A DNA stretch of 64,000 nucleotides. Source: Gordius sp. MW1. Lineage: Eukaryota; Nematomorpha; Gordioida; Gordea; Gordiidae. Shown here in pieces: positions 10,759-22,000 of this stretch (position 1 is the first letter of the stretch; each line of letters opens with the position of its first letter). The DNA lies in the NCBI GenBank assembly GCA_964036665.1, contig OZ038530.1:2170001-2234000 (forward strand). Direction: 5' to 3'. The notes beneath the pieces are model-generated. The model was not told the origin of the DNA. It made no database searches and saw only the letters and a program-made list of their open reading frames with translations. Made by a program: the position numbers and the translations under genes.

Positions 10759-10971
10759 TTCGGAAATGTTGGGAGACGGAGGAAGAAAACAATTCCTTCG
10801 AACAATTGGCTACCAAATTTAAACCGCAAACATAATTCAGTGGAAATTCCAATATGTCTGAGAACATATGGCGGAATTCTTCGAACGAATGAAGATCCCG
10901 AAACTGATTTTATTCAAAATATCAATTATGCAGAATCATCCCTAACTAATTCTCAAGGCCTAAATTCTTAA
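10759..10971 (+). pseudogene. Possible degenerate coding remnant in the LTR element (70 codons, no start)
   Basis: A frame of 70 residues between a TGA at 10756-10758 and a TAA at 10969-10971, without an early ATG. The second half has a balanced composition (IPICLRTYGGILRTNEDPET, then AESSLTNSQGLNS) unlike random AT-rich translation. I do not recognise the family; a leftover of gag or the tail of pol is possible. It overlaps a second open frame upstream (TTG start at 10632, to 10835), which might be the same remnant split by a frameshift. Weak. Confidence 0.2.
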
Positions 10972-11398
10972 TCCGCTAAAATATTATTGTAAGACAGAAT
11001 TATACACTTGATTTATTTACATATATTTATTATATGAAAATTATATTGTTAACCAATATTAAAATTCCCCCCCCCCCCGCAGTTTCTTTGACTAGTATTT
11101 GACAGTCTGCTCGTGGGCAAGAAAGGATAATTTTCAAGATAGCAGTTTACAATCTATATTAATTATAAGTTTTGTCAAGGCTGTTGCTAGGTGAGTCACA
11201 GAGCTGGAAGAAAAATCCGTTAGTCATGACGTTGCCTTTTTATCTCTGATTTTTACATATATCAGTCGTCGTGTGAGCAAAGGCCAGAGTTGGTATTCGA
11301 TGCCAGATGTTTGAAATTTATAATGTTAATAACGCCGCCTTGATAGTTGCACTGAGCTCTTAGAACTCTATCGAAAATACATTAAGTCTTCGACTTTT

Positions 11399-11410
11399 AA
11401 AAGGAAAAGA
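11399..11410 (+). other. Polypurine tract
   Basis: AAAAGGAAAAGA abuts the 3' LTR directly, the expected position of the plus-strand primer in an LTR retrotransposon. Confidence 0.85.
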
Positions 11411-11951
11411 TGTCGTGTACCCATACACGAAGAATGAAATTAGCGTATCCAGAGATACGATGATGAAGATGTCTTCCCACACACCCCCCCCCCCTCATCT
11501 CATCTTATTCAAAAATTAAAGTTAAGAGTTCAACACGCGGTACAATCTTTTGATCTTACACGTTGTACACTCATAGCGTAGACCATTATTCTTTTACATT
11601 TAATTTCTAGTACGCGTATACCCCCCCCCCCGACGCGCTGATACGTATTTGTTATTTTTCTTACGCGTGAGTGATTTTCGATATACGCATCTTATCGTAT
11701 GCGATTTTGACATTGCGATCTTTTAATTATTATATATTTTCTTGGTTGTGATTATATTAATGCCATGTAATAAAGACAGTTGAGAAATATTTCTGCGTAC
11801 GCGCGTGAGCCTGTTCGCGGCCCGGCCATCCCCCAATAATTTATCGTTTTACGGCCCAATTTTCCTTTAAGTTCCCCCAATTAATTCCTAATAACTCTTC
11901 CCTTCTGGACCTTCTTATTTAAATCGTATTCCTTGGCGCACGAATACGATA
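11411..11951 (+). repeat. 3' LTR (541 bp)
   Basis: Near-identical to the 5' LTR. The first C tract has 11 instead of 14 bases; the second has 11 in both. It is preceded by the polypurine tract and followed by the gttat duplication. The near-identity implies a young insertion, with the caution that homopolymer lengths are error-prone. Confidence 0.95.
11769..11774 (+). promoter_or_regulatory. Polyadenylation signal in the 3' LTR
   Basis: AATAAA, sense strand, the functional copy for terminating genomic RNA of the element; identical context in the 5' LTR. Confidence 0.5.
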
Positions 11952-11956
11952 GTTAT
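11952..11956 (+). repeat. Right 5-bp target-site duplication of the LTR element
   Basis: gttat immediately after the 3' LTR, identical to 9898-9902. Confidence 0.9.
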
Positions 11957-12176
11957 TTTAGTTATTCCTATCAAACTTAAAATCATTTAACACCTCACAT
12001 CATGATGTCACAATACGACTTGATAGTAATCGTAATTACTTAATTAATTAACAAGCAAGATTAAATTCATATAATCAAATATATACACAAAACATATAAA
12101 ATAAATATGTTTTAATCGATGTATTATTAAAATATAGTTTAAACATAGCAAATAACAATTAACTTACTTATGACTG
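11957..12176 (-). other. 5' non-coding part of the P-like element, separated by the LTR insertion
   Basis: Very AT-rich sequence between the right LTR and the right subterminal repeat. By position it is the promoter or leader of the minus-strand transposase. Several TATA-like stretches occur, but none can be singled out. I see no coding frame. Confidence 0.55.
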
Positions 12177-12196
12177 TTCACCTTTTAAAATGGCGG
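12177..12196 (-). repeat. Right subterminal inverted repeat, 20 bp
   Basis: Exact inverse of 8619-8638, located 60 bp inside the right end. Its perfect conservation contrasts with the broken transposase and suggests that the ends remained usable in trans after the gene failed. Confidence 0.9.
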
Positions 12197-12233
12197 AATG
12201 TTGGGTACACATTTTTCAAATGAATGCCACTTC

Positions 12234-12256
12234 GATGAGCAGTCTATTAGTCTATG
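12234..12256 (-). repeat. Right terminal inverted repeat of the P-like element
   Basis: Twenty-three bases ending ...ATTAGTCTATG, the inverse of the left terminus with one base fewer. This is the 5' (promoter) end relative to the transposase. Confidence 0.93.
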
Positions 12257-12264
12257 CGTTTTAT
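12257..12264 (+). repeat. Right 8-bp target-site duplication of the P-like element
   Basis: cgttttat, identical to 8560-8567, directly followed by the satellite dyad beginning at GTTGCGAT. The target lies immediately beside the monomer's inverted repeat. Confidence 0.96.
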
Positions 12265-14870
12265 TGTTGCGATTAGTTTGTTGTATCGCACGTGAGTGCT
12301 TAATTTTTGAAAACTGCTATATGCGATTAGGATTTCAAAGTTATATTTTTTAAATTCTGATAAATTTTTACTTGGGATCATAGAAACCACGTCTGAAAAC
12401 GACAACTTTCATCGGATGAATACGGTTCAAAGAAAAATATGTGAAAAATTTTTAGTTAAAAATATTTATTTTTTTCGATTCTATGTGAAAGAGCATGAAA
12501 AAATATATAAAAGTAAGCCAATTTGAGAATCCTATTATCCTCGATTGACTTCCGCAAAGAGGTTTTAAGCTGCGAGAACTATCATTTTGACAAAAGACAA
12601 CGTTTTATTGTTGCGATTAGTTTGTTATATCGCAAAGTGAGTGCTTAATTTTTGAAAATGGCTCTATGCAATCATGATTTCAAAGTAATAGTTTTCAGAT
12701 TCTGATAAATTTTTACTTAAGATCATAGAAACCACGTCTGAAAACGACAACTTTCATCGGATGAATACGGTTCAAAGAAAAATATGTGAAAAATTTTGAG
12801 GTAAAAATATTTATTTTTTTCGATTCTATGTGAAAGAGCGTAAAAAAATATATAAAAGTAAGCCAATTTGAGAATCCTATTATCCTCGAATGACTTCCGC
12901 AAAGAGGTTTTAAGCTGCGAGAACTATCATTTTGAAAAGACAAGGTTTTATTGTTGCGATTAGTTTGTTGTATCGCAACGTGAGTGCTTAATTTTTGAAA
13001 ACTGCACTATACGATCATGATTTCAAAGTAATAGTTTTCTGATTCTGATAAATTTTTACTTTTTATCATCGAAACCACGTCTGAAAACGACAACTTTCAT
13101 CGGATGCATACGGTTGAAAGAAAAATATGTGAAAAATGTTGAGGTAAAAATATTTATTTTTTTCGATTCTATGTGAAAGAGCATGAAAAAATATATAAAA
13201 GTAAGCCAATTTGAGAATCCTATTATCCTCGATTGACTTCCGAAAAGAGGTTTTAAGCTGCGAGAACTATCATTTTGACAAAAGACAACGTTTTATTGTT
13301 GCGATTAGTTTGTTGTATCGCAACGTGAGTGCTTAATTTTTGAAAATGGCTCTATGCAATCATGATTTCAAAGTAATAGTTTTCAGATTCTGATAAATTT
13401 TTACTTGGGATCATAGAAACCACGTCTGAAAACGACAACTTTCATCGGATGAATACGGTTCAAAGAAAAATATGTGAAAATGTTTGAGGTAAAAATATTT
13501 ATTTTTTTCGATTCTATGTGAAAGAGCGTAAAAAAATATATAAAAGTAAGCCAATTTGAGAATATTATTATCCTCGATTAACTTCCGCAAAGAGGTTTTA
13601 AGCTGCAAAAACTATCATTTTGACAAAAGTCAACGTTTTATTGTTGCGATTAGTTGGTTGTATCGTAACGTGAGTGCTAAATTTTTCAAAAATGCACTAA
13701 GCGATCATGATTTCAAAGTAAGAGTTTTCTGATTCTGATAAATTTTTACTTTTTATCAACGAAACCACGTCTGAAAACGACAACTTTCATCGGATGCATA
13801 CAGTTGAAAGAAAAATATGTGAAAAATTTTGAGGTAAAAATATTTATTTTTTTCGATTCTATGTGAAAGAGCGTAAAAATATATATAAAAGTAAGCCAAT
13901 TTGAGAATCCTATTATCCTCGATTGACTTCCGCAAAGAGGTTTTAAGCTGCGAGAACTATCATTTTGACAAAAGACAACCTTTTAGTGTTGCGATTAGTT
14001 TGTTGTATCGCAACGTGAGTGCTTAATTTTTGAAAATGGCTCTATGCAATCATGATTTCAAAGTAATAGTTTTCAGATTCTGATAAATTTTTACTTTTTA
14101 TCATCGAAACCACGTCTAAAAACGACAACTTTCATCGGATGCATACGGTTGAAAGGAAAATATGTGAAAAATTTTGAGGTAAAAATATTTATTTTTTTCG
14201 ATTTTATGTGAAAGAGCATGAAAAAATATATAAGAGTAAGCCAATTTGAGAATCCTATTATCCTCGATTGACTTCCGAAAAGAGGTTTTAAGATGCGAGA
14301 ACTATCATTTTGACAAAAGACAACGTTTTATTGTTGCGATTAGTTTGTTGTATCGCAACGTGAGTGCTTAATTTTTGAAAACTGCTCTATGCGATCATGA
14401 TTTCAAAGTAATAGTTTTTAGATTCTGATAAATTTTTACTTGGGATCATAGAAACCACGTCTGAAAACGACAACTTTCATCGGATGAATACGGTTCAAAG
14501 AAAATATGTGAAAAATTTTGAGGTAAAAATATTTATTTTTTTCGATTCTATGTGAAAGAGAATAAACAAATATATAAAAGTAAGCCAATTTGAGAATCCT
14601 ATTATCCTCGATTGACTTCCGCAAAGAGGTTTTAAGCTGCGAGAACTATCATTTTGACAAAAGACAACGTTTTATTGTTGCGATTAGTTTGTTGTATCGC
14701 AACGTGAGTGCTTAATTTTTGAAAATGGCTCTATGCAATCATGATTTCAAAGTAACAGTTTTCAGATTCTGATAAATTTTTACTTGGGATCATAGAAACC
14801 ACGTCTGAAAACGACAACTTTCATCGGATGAATACGGTTCAAAGAAAAATATGTGAAAAATTTTTAGTTA

Positions 14871-17800
14871 AAAATATTTATTTTTTTCGATTCTATGTGA
14901 AAGAGCATGAAAAAATATATAAAAGTAAGCCAATTTGAGAATCCTATTATCCTCGATTGACTTCCGCAAAGAGGTTTTAAGCTGCGAGAACTATCATTTT
15001 GACAAAAGACAACGTTTTATTGTTGCGATTAGTTTGTTGTATCGCAACGTGAGTGCTTAATTTTTGAAAACTGCTCAATGCGATCATGATTTCAAAGTAA
15101 TAGTTTTTAGATTCTGATAAATTTTTACTTGGGATCATAGAAACCACGTCTGAAAACGACAACTTTCATCGGATGAATACGGTTCAAAGAAAAATATGTG
15201 AAAAATTTTGAGGTAAAAATATTTATTTTTTTCGATTCTATGTGAAAGAGCGTAAAAAAATATATAGTAAGCCATTTTGAGAATCCTATTATCCTCGATT
15301 GACTTCCGCAAAGAGGTTTTAAGCTGCGAGAACTATCATTTTGACAAAAGACAACGTTTTATTGTTGCGATTAGTTTGTTGTATCGCAACGTGAGTGCTT
15401 AATTTTTCAAAAATGCACTAAGCGATCATGATTTCAAAGTAAGAGTTTTCTGATTCTGATAAATTTTTACTTTTTATCATCGAAACCACGTCTGAAAACG
15501 ACAACTTTCATCGGATGCATACGGTTGAAAGAAAAATATGTGAAAAATTTTGAGGTAAAAATATTTATTTTTTTCGATTCTATGTGAAAGAGCGTAAAAA
15601 AATATATAAAAGTAAGCCAATTTGAGAATCCTATTATCCTCGATTGACTTCCGCAAAAAGGTTTTAAGCTGCGAGAACTATCATTTTGACAAAAGACAAC
15701 GTTTTATTGTTGCGATTAGTTTGTTGTATCGCAGCGTGAGTGCTTAATTTTTGAAAATGGCTCTATGCAATCCTGATTTCAAAGTAATAGTTTTCAGATT
15801 CTGATAAATTTTTACTTGGGATCATAGAAACCACGTCTGAAAACGACAACTTTCATCGGATGAATACGGTTCAAAGAAAAATATGTGAAAAATTTTGAGG
15901 TAAAAATATTTATTTTTTTCGATTCTATGTGAAAGAGCATAAAAAAATATATAAAAGTAAGCCAATTTGAGAATCCTATTATCCTCGATTGACTTCCGCA
16001 AAGAGGTTTTAAGCTGCGAGAACTATCATTTTGACAAAAGACAACGTTTTATTGTTGCGATTAGTTTGTTGTATCGCAACGTGAGTGCTTAATTTTTAAA
16101 AATGGCTCTATGCAATCATGATTTCAAAGTAATAGTTTTCAAATTCTGATAAATTTTTACTTTTTATCATCAAAACCACGTCTGAAAACGACAACTTTCA
16201 TCGGATGCATACGGTTGAAAGGAAAATATGTGAAAAATTTTGAGGTAAAAATATTTATTTTTTCGATTCTATGTGAAAGAGCATAAAAAAATATATAAGA
16301 GAAAGCCAATTTGAGAATCCTATTATCCTCGATTGACTTCCGAAAAGAGGTTTTAAGATGCGAGAACTATCATTTTGACAAAAGACAACGTTTTATTGTT
16401 GCGATTAGTTTGTTGTATCGCAACGTGAGTGCTTAATTTTTGAAAACTGCTCTATGCGATTAGGATTTCAAAGTAATAGTTTTTAGATTCTGATAAATTT
16501 TTACTTGGGATCATAGAAACCACGTCTGAAAACGACAACTTTCATCGGATGAATACGGTTCAAAGAAAAATATGTGAAAAATTTTTAGTTAAAAATATTT
16601 ATTTTTTTCGATTCTATGTGAAAGAGCATGAAAAAATATATAAAAGTAAGCCAATTTGAGAATCCTATTATCCTCGATTGACTTCCGCAAAGAGGTTTTA
16701 AGCTGCGAGAACTATCATTTTGACAAAAGACAACGTTTTATTGTTGCGATTAGTTTGTTGTATCGCAACGTGAGTGCTTAATTTTTGAAAATGGCTCTAT
16801 GCAATCATGATTTCAAAGTAATAGTTTTCAGATTCTGATAAATTTTTACTTGGGATCATAGAAACCACGTCTGAAAACGACAACTTTCATCGGATGAATA
16901 CGGTTCAAAGAAAAATATGTGAAAAATTTTGAGGTAAAAATATTTATTTTTTTCGATTCTATGTGAAAGAGCATGAAAAAATATATAAGAGTAAGCCAAT
17001 TTGAGAATTCTATTATCCTCGATTGACTTCCGAAAAGAGGTTTTAAGATGCGAGAACTATCATTTTGACAAAAGACAACGTTTTATTGTTGCGATTAGTT
17101 TGTTGTATCGCAACGTGAGTGCTTAATTTTTGAAAACTGCTCTATGCGATCATGATTTCAAAGTAATAGTTTTTAGATTCTGATAAATTTTTACTTGGGA
17201 TCATAGAAACCACGTCTGAAAACGACAACTTTCATCGGATGAATACGGTTCAAAGAAAAATATGTGAAAAATTTTGAGGTAAAAATATTTATTTTTTTCG
17301 ATTCTATGTGAAAGAGCATAAAAAAATATATAAAAGTAAGCCAATTTGAGAATCCTATTATCCTCGATTGACTTCCGCAAAGAGGTTTTAAGCTGCGAGA
17401 ACTATCATTTTGACAAAAGACAACGTTTTATTGTTGCGATTAGTTTGTTGTATCGCAACGTGAGTGCTTAATTTTTAAAAATGGCTCCATGCAATCATGA
17501 TTTCAAAGTAATAGTTTTCAGATTCTGATAAATTTTTACTTTTTATCATCGAAACCACGTCTGAAAACGACAACTTTCATCGGATGCATACGGTTGAAAG
17601 GAAAATATGTGAAAAATTTTGAGGTAAAAATATTTATTTTTTCGATTCTATGTGAAAGAGCATAAAAAAATATATAAGAGTAAGCCAATTTGAGAATCCT
17701 ATTATCCTCGATTGACTTCCGAAAAGAGGTTTTAAGATGCGAGAACTATCATTTTGACAAAAGACAACGTTTTATTGTTGCGATTAGTTTGTTGTATCGC

Positions 17801-19004
17801 AACGTGAGTGCTTAATTTTTGAAAACTGCTCTATGCGATTATGATTTCAAAGTAATAGTTTTTAGATTCTGATAAATTTTTACTTGGGATCATAGAAACC
17901 ACGTCTGAAAACGACAACTTTCATCGGATGAATACGGTTCAAAGAAAAATATGTGAAAATTTTGAGGTAAAAATATTTATTTTTTTCGATTTTATGTGAA
18001 AGAGCATAAAAAAATATATAAAGGTAAGCCAATTTGAGAATCCTATTATCCTCGATTGACTTCCGCAAAGAGGTTTTAAGCTGCGAGAACTATCATTTTG
18101 ACAAAAGACAACGTTTTATTGTTGCGATTAGTTTGTTGTATCGCAACGTGAGTGCTTAATTTTTAAAAATGGCTCTATGCAATCATGATTTCAAAGTAAT
18201 AGTTTTCAGATTCTGATAAATTTTTACTTGGGATCATAGAAACCACGTCTGAAAACGACAACTTTCATCGGATGAATACGGTTCAAAGAAAAATATGTGA
18301 AAAATTTTTAGTTAAAAATATTTATTTTTTTCGATTCTATGTGAAAGAGCATGAAAAAATATATAAAAGTAAGCCAATTTGAGAATCCTATTATCCTCGA
18401 TTGACTTCCGCAAAGAGGTTTTAAGCTGCGAGAACTATCATTTTGACAAAAGACAACGTTTTATTGTTGCGATTAGTTTGTTGTATCGCAACGTGAGTGC
18501 TTAATTTTTGAAAATGGCTCTATGCAATCATGATTTCAAAGTAATAGTTTTCAGATTCTGATAAATTTTTACTTGGGATCATAGAAACCACGTCTGAAAA
18601 CGACAACTTTCATCGGATGAATACGGTTCAAAGAAAAATATGTGAAAAATTTTGAGGTAAAAATATTTATTTTTTTCGATTCTATGTGAAAGAGCATGAA
18701 AAAATATATAAGAGTAAGCCAATTTGAGAATTCTATTATCCTCGATTGACTTCCGAAAAGAGGTTTTAAGATGCGAGAACTATCATTTTGACAAAAGACA
18801 ACGTTTTATTGTTGCGATTAGTTTGTTGTATCGCAACGTGAGTGCTTAATTTTTGAAAACTGCTCTATGCGATCATGATTTCAAAGTAATAGTTTTTAGA
18901 TTCTGATAAATTTTTACTTGGGATCATAGAAACCACGTCTGAAAACGACAACTTTCATCGGATGAATACGGTTCAAAAAAAAATATGTGAAAAATTTTGA
19001 GGTA
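14871..19004 (+). repeat. 12-mer higher-order repeat, copy 1 (4,134 bp)
   Basis: Variants private to single monomers recur exactly 4,134 bp later: atatatagtaagccatttt at about 15264 and 19398, gcactaagcgatc at 15415 and 19549, tgcaatcctg at about 15768 and 19902, gcgattaggattt at about 16455 and 20589, ctccatgcaatc at 17485 and 21619. 4,134 is 12 x 344.5. The left edge is placed where ttttagttaaaa (14861) stops matching ttttgaggtaaaa. Confidence 0.85.
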
Positions 19005-22000
19005 AAAATATTTATTTTTTTCGATTCTATGTGAAAGAGCATGAAAAAATATATAAAAGTAAGCCAATTTGAGAATCCTATTATCCTCGATTGACTTCCG
19101 CAAAGAGGTTTTAAGCTGCGAGAACTATCATTTTGACAAAAGACAACGTTTTATTGTTGCGATTAGTTTGTTGTATCGCAACGTGAGTGCTTAATTTTTG
19201 AAAACTGCTCAATGCGATCATGATTTCAAAGTAATAGTTTTTAGATTCTGATAAATTTTTACTTGGGATCATAGAAACCACGTCTGAAAACGACAACTTT
19301 CATCGGATGAATACGGTTCAAAGAAAAATATGTGAAAAATTTTGAGGTAAAAATATTTATTTTTTTCGATTCTATGTGAAAGAGCGTAAAAAAATATATA
19401 GTAAGCCATTTTGAGAATCCTATTATCCTCGATTGACTTCCGCAAAGAGGTTTTAAGCTGCGAGAACTATCATTTTGACAAAAGACAACGTTTTATTGTT
19501 GCGATTAGTTTGTTGTATCGCAACGTGAGTGCTTAATTTTTCAAAAATGCACTAAGCGATCATGATTTCAAAGTAAGAGTTTTCTGATTCTGATAAATTT
19601 TTACTTTTTATCATCGAAACCACGTCTGAAAACGACAACTTTCATCGGATGCATACGGTTGAAAGAAAAATATGTGAAAAATTTTGAGGTAAAAATATTT
19701 ATTTTTTTCGATTCTATGTGAAAGAGCGTAAAAAAATATATAAAAGTAAGCCAATTTGAGAATCCTATTATCCTCGATTGACTTCCGCAAAAAGGTTTTA
19801 AGCTGCGAGAACTATCATTTTGACAAAAGACAACGTTTTATTGTTGCGATTAGTTTGTTGTATCGCAGCGTGAGTGCTTAATTTTTGAAAATGGCTCTAT
19901 GCAATCCTGATTTCAAAGTAATAGTTTTCAGATTCTGATAAATTTTTACTTGGGATCATAGAAACCACGTCTGAAAACGACAACTTTCATCGGATGAATA
20001 CGGTTCAAAGAAAAATATGTGAAAAATTTTGAGGTAAAAATATTTATTTTTTTCGATTCTATGTGAAAGAGCATAAAAAAATATATAAAAGTAAGCCAAT
20101 TTGAGAATCCTATTATCCTCGATTGACTTCCGCAAAGAGGTTTTAAGCTGCGAGAACTATCATTTTGACAAAAGACAACGTTTTATTGTTGCGATTAGTT
20201 TGTTGTATCGCAACGTGAGTGCTTAATTTTTAAAAATGGCTCTATGCAATCATGATTTCAAAGTAATAGTTTTCAAATTCTGATAAATTTTTACTTTTTA
20301 TCATCAAAACCACGTCTGAAAACGACAACTTTCATCGGATGCATACGGTTGAAAGGAAAATATGTGAAAAATTTTGAGGTAAAAATATTTATTTTTTCGA
20401 TTCTATGTGAAAGAGCATAAAAAAATATATAAGAGAAAGCCAATTTGAGAATCCTATTATCCTCGATTGACTTCCGAAAAGAGGTTTTAAGATGCGAGAA
20501 CTATCATTTTGACAAAAGACAACGTTTTATTGTTGCGATTAGTTTGTTGTATCGCAACGTGAGTGCTTAATTTTTGAAAACTGCTCTATGCGATTAGGAT
20601 TTCAAAGTAATAGTTTTTAGATTCTGATAAATTTTTACTTGGGATCATAGAAACCACGTCTGAAAACGACAACTTTCATCGGATGAATACGGTTCAAAGA
20701 AAAATATGTGAAAAATTTTTAGTTAAAAATATTTATTTTTTTCGATTCTATGTGAAAGAGCATGAAAAAATATATAAAAGTAAGCCAATTTGAGAATCCT
20801 ATTATCCTCGATTGACTTCCGCAAAGAGGTTTTAAGCTGCGAGAACTATCATTTTGACAAAAGACAACGTTTTATTGTTGCGATTAGTTTGTTGTATCGC
20901 AACGTGAGTGCTTAATTTTTGAAAATGGCTCTATGCAATCATGATTTCAAAGTAATAGTTTTCAGATTCTGATAAATTTTTACTTGGGATCATAGAAACC
21001 ACGTCTGAAAACGACAACTTTCATCGGATGAATACGGTTCAAAGAAAAATATGTGAAAAATTTTGAGGTAAAAATATTTATTTTTTTCGATTCTATGTGA
21101 AAGAGCATGAAAAAATATATAAGAGTAAGCCAATTTGAGAATTCTATTATCCTCGATTGACTTCCGAAAAGAGGTTTTAAGATGCGAGAACTATCATTTT
21201 GACAAAAGACAACGTTTTATTGTTGCGATTAGTTTGTTGTATCGCAACGTGAGTGCTTAATTTTTGAAAACTGCTCTATGCGATCATGATTTCAAAGTAA
21301 TAGTTTTTAGATTCTGATAAATTTTTACTTGGGATCATAGAAACCACGTCTGAAAACGACAACTTTCATCGGATGAATACGGTTCAAAGAAAAATATGTG
21401 AAAAATTTTGAGGTAAAAATATTTATTTTTTTCGATTCTATGTGAAAGAGCATAAAAAAATATATAAAAGTAAGCCAATTTGAGAATCCTATTATCCTCG
21501 ATTGACTTCCGCAAAGAGGTTTTAAGCTGCGAGAACTATCATTTTGACAAAAGACAACGTTTTATTGTTGCGATTAGTTTGTTGTATCGCAACGTGAGTG
21601 CTTAATTTTTAAAAATGGCTCCATGCAATCATGATTTCAAAGTAATAGTTTTCAGATTCTGATAAATTTTTACTTTTTATCATCGAAACCACGTCTGAAA
21701 ACGACAACTTTCATCGGATGCATACGGTTGAAAGGAAAATATGTGAAAAATTTTGAGGTAAAAATATTTATTTTTTCGATTCTATGTGAAAGAGCATAAA
21801 AAAATATATAAGAGTAAGCCAATTTGAGAATCCTATTATCCTCGATTGACTTCCGAAAAGAGGTTTTAAGATGCGAGAACTATCATTTTGACAAAAGACA
21901 ACGTTTTATTGTTGCGATTAGTTTGTTGTATCGCAACGTGAGTGCTTAATTTTTGAAAACTGCTCTATGCGATTATGATTTCAAAGTAATAGTTTTTAGA

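Larger units (their letters stand above)
10459..11398 (+). other. Interior of the LTR element without recognisable gag-pol
   Basis: About 940 bp with short interrupted frames only. It holds a duplicated 60-bp segment (10601-10720), a possible coding remnant (10759-10971) and a 12-C run near 11067-11078. From 10972 to 11398 I see no frame, repeat or domain. The region probably carries packaging or dimerisation signals needed for trans-mobilisation, but none can be identified by eye. Confidence 0.6.
9903..11951 (+). mobile_element. Non-autonomous LTR retrotransposon, complete, nested in the P-like element
   Basis: Structurally complete: 5-bp target duplication, 544-bp left LTR, 2-nt spacer, primer-binding site, 964-bp interior, 12-nt polypurine tract, 541-bp right LTR. 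The order of primer site and purine tract gives plus orientation. The interior has no recognisable gag, protease, reverse transcriptase, RNase H or integrase, so it must use proteins from an autonomous relative. Total length (2,049 bp) lies between classic TRIMs and LARDs. The LTRs start TG and end ...ACGATA, a TG...TA pair rather than TG...CA. I cannot assign Gypsy, Copia or BEL without coding sequence. Confidence 0.92.
8568..12256 (-). mobile_element. P-superfamily DNA transposon, internally deleted, carrying a nested LTR element
   Basis: A 3,689-bp island between two copies of an 8-bp target duplication. The ends are CATAGACTAAATAGACTG... on the left and the near-perfect inverse on the right (24 versus 23 bp, one A missing). 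A perfect 20-bp subterminal inverted repeat lies about 50-60 bp inside each end. P elements are known for 8-bp duplications, CA...TG ends and internal inverted repeats. The minus strand encodes broken pieces of a THAP/P-type transposase, which sets the family and orientation. Subtracting the nested LTR element (2,049 bp plus one 5-bp duplication) leaves about 1,635 bp, shorter than autonomous P elements and with the catalytic middle missing. It is a non-autonomous copy that must have been moved in trans. Confidence 0.9.

Noticed and set aside
10448..10835. Two plus-strand frames (10448-10666 and 10632-10835) in the retroelement
   Set aside because: The first starts at a TTG inside the primer-binding site and reads through a proline-coding C-rich run; the second starts at a TTG and covers the 60-bp duplication. 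Neither shows a gag or pol motif.
9903..11951. Endogenous retrovirus with env
   Set aside because: The interior is only 964 bp and shows no envelope, polymerase or gag coding sequence.
8568..12256. hAT element as the identity of the outer transposon
   Set aside because: hAT elements also make 8-bp duplications, but the encoded pieces (CSAHF and AIHTIF of a THAP domain, LPSESSLRRW, the typical C-terminus) and the CATAG termini fit the P superfamily better.
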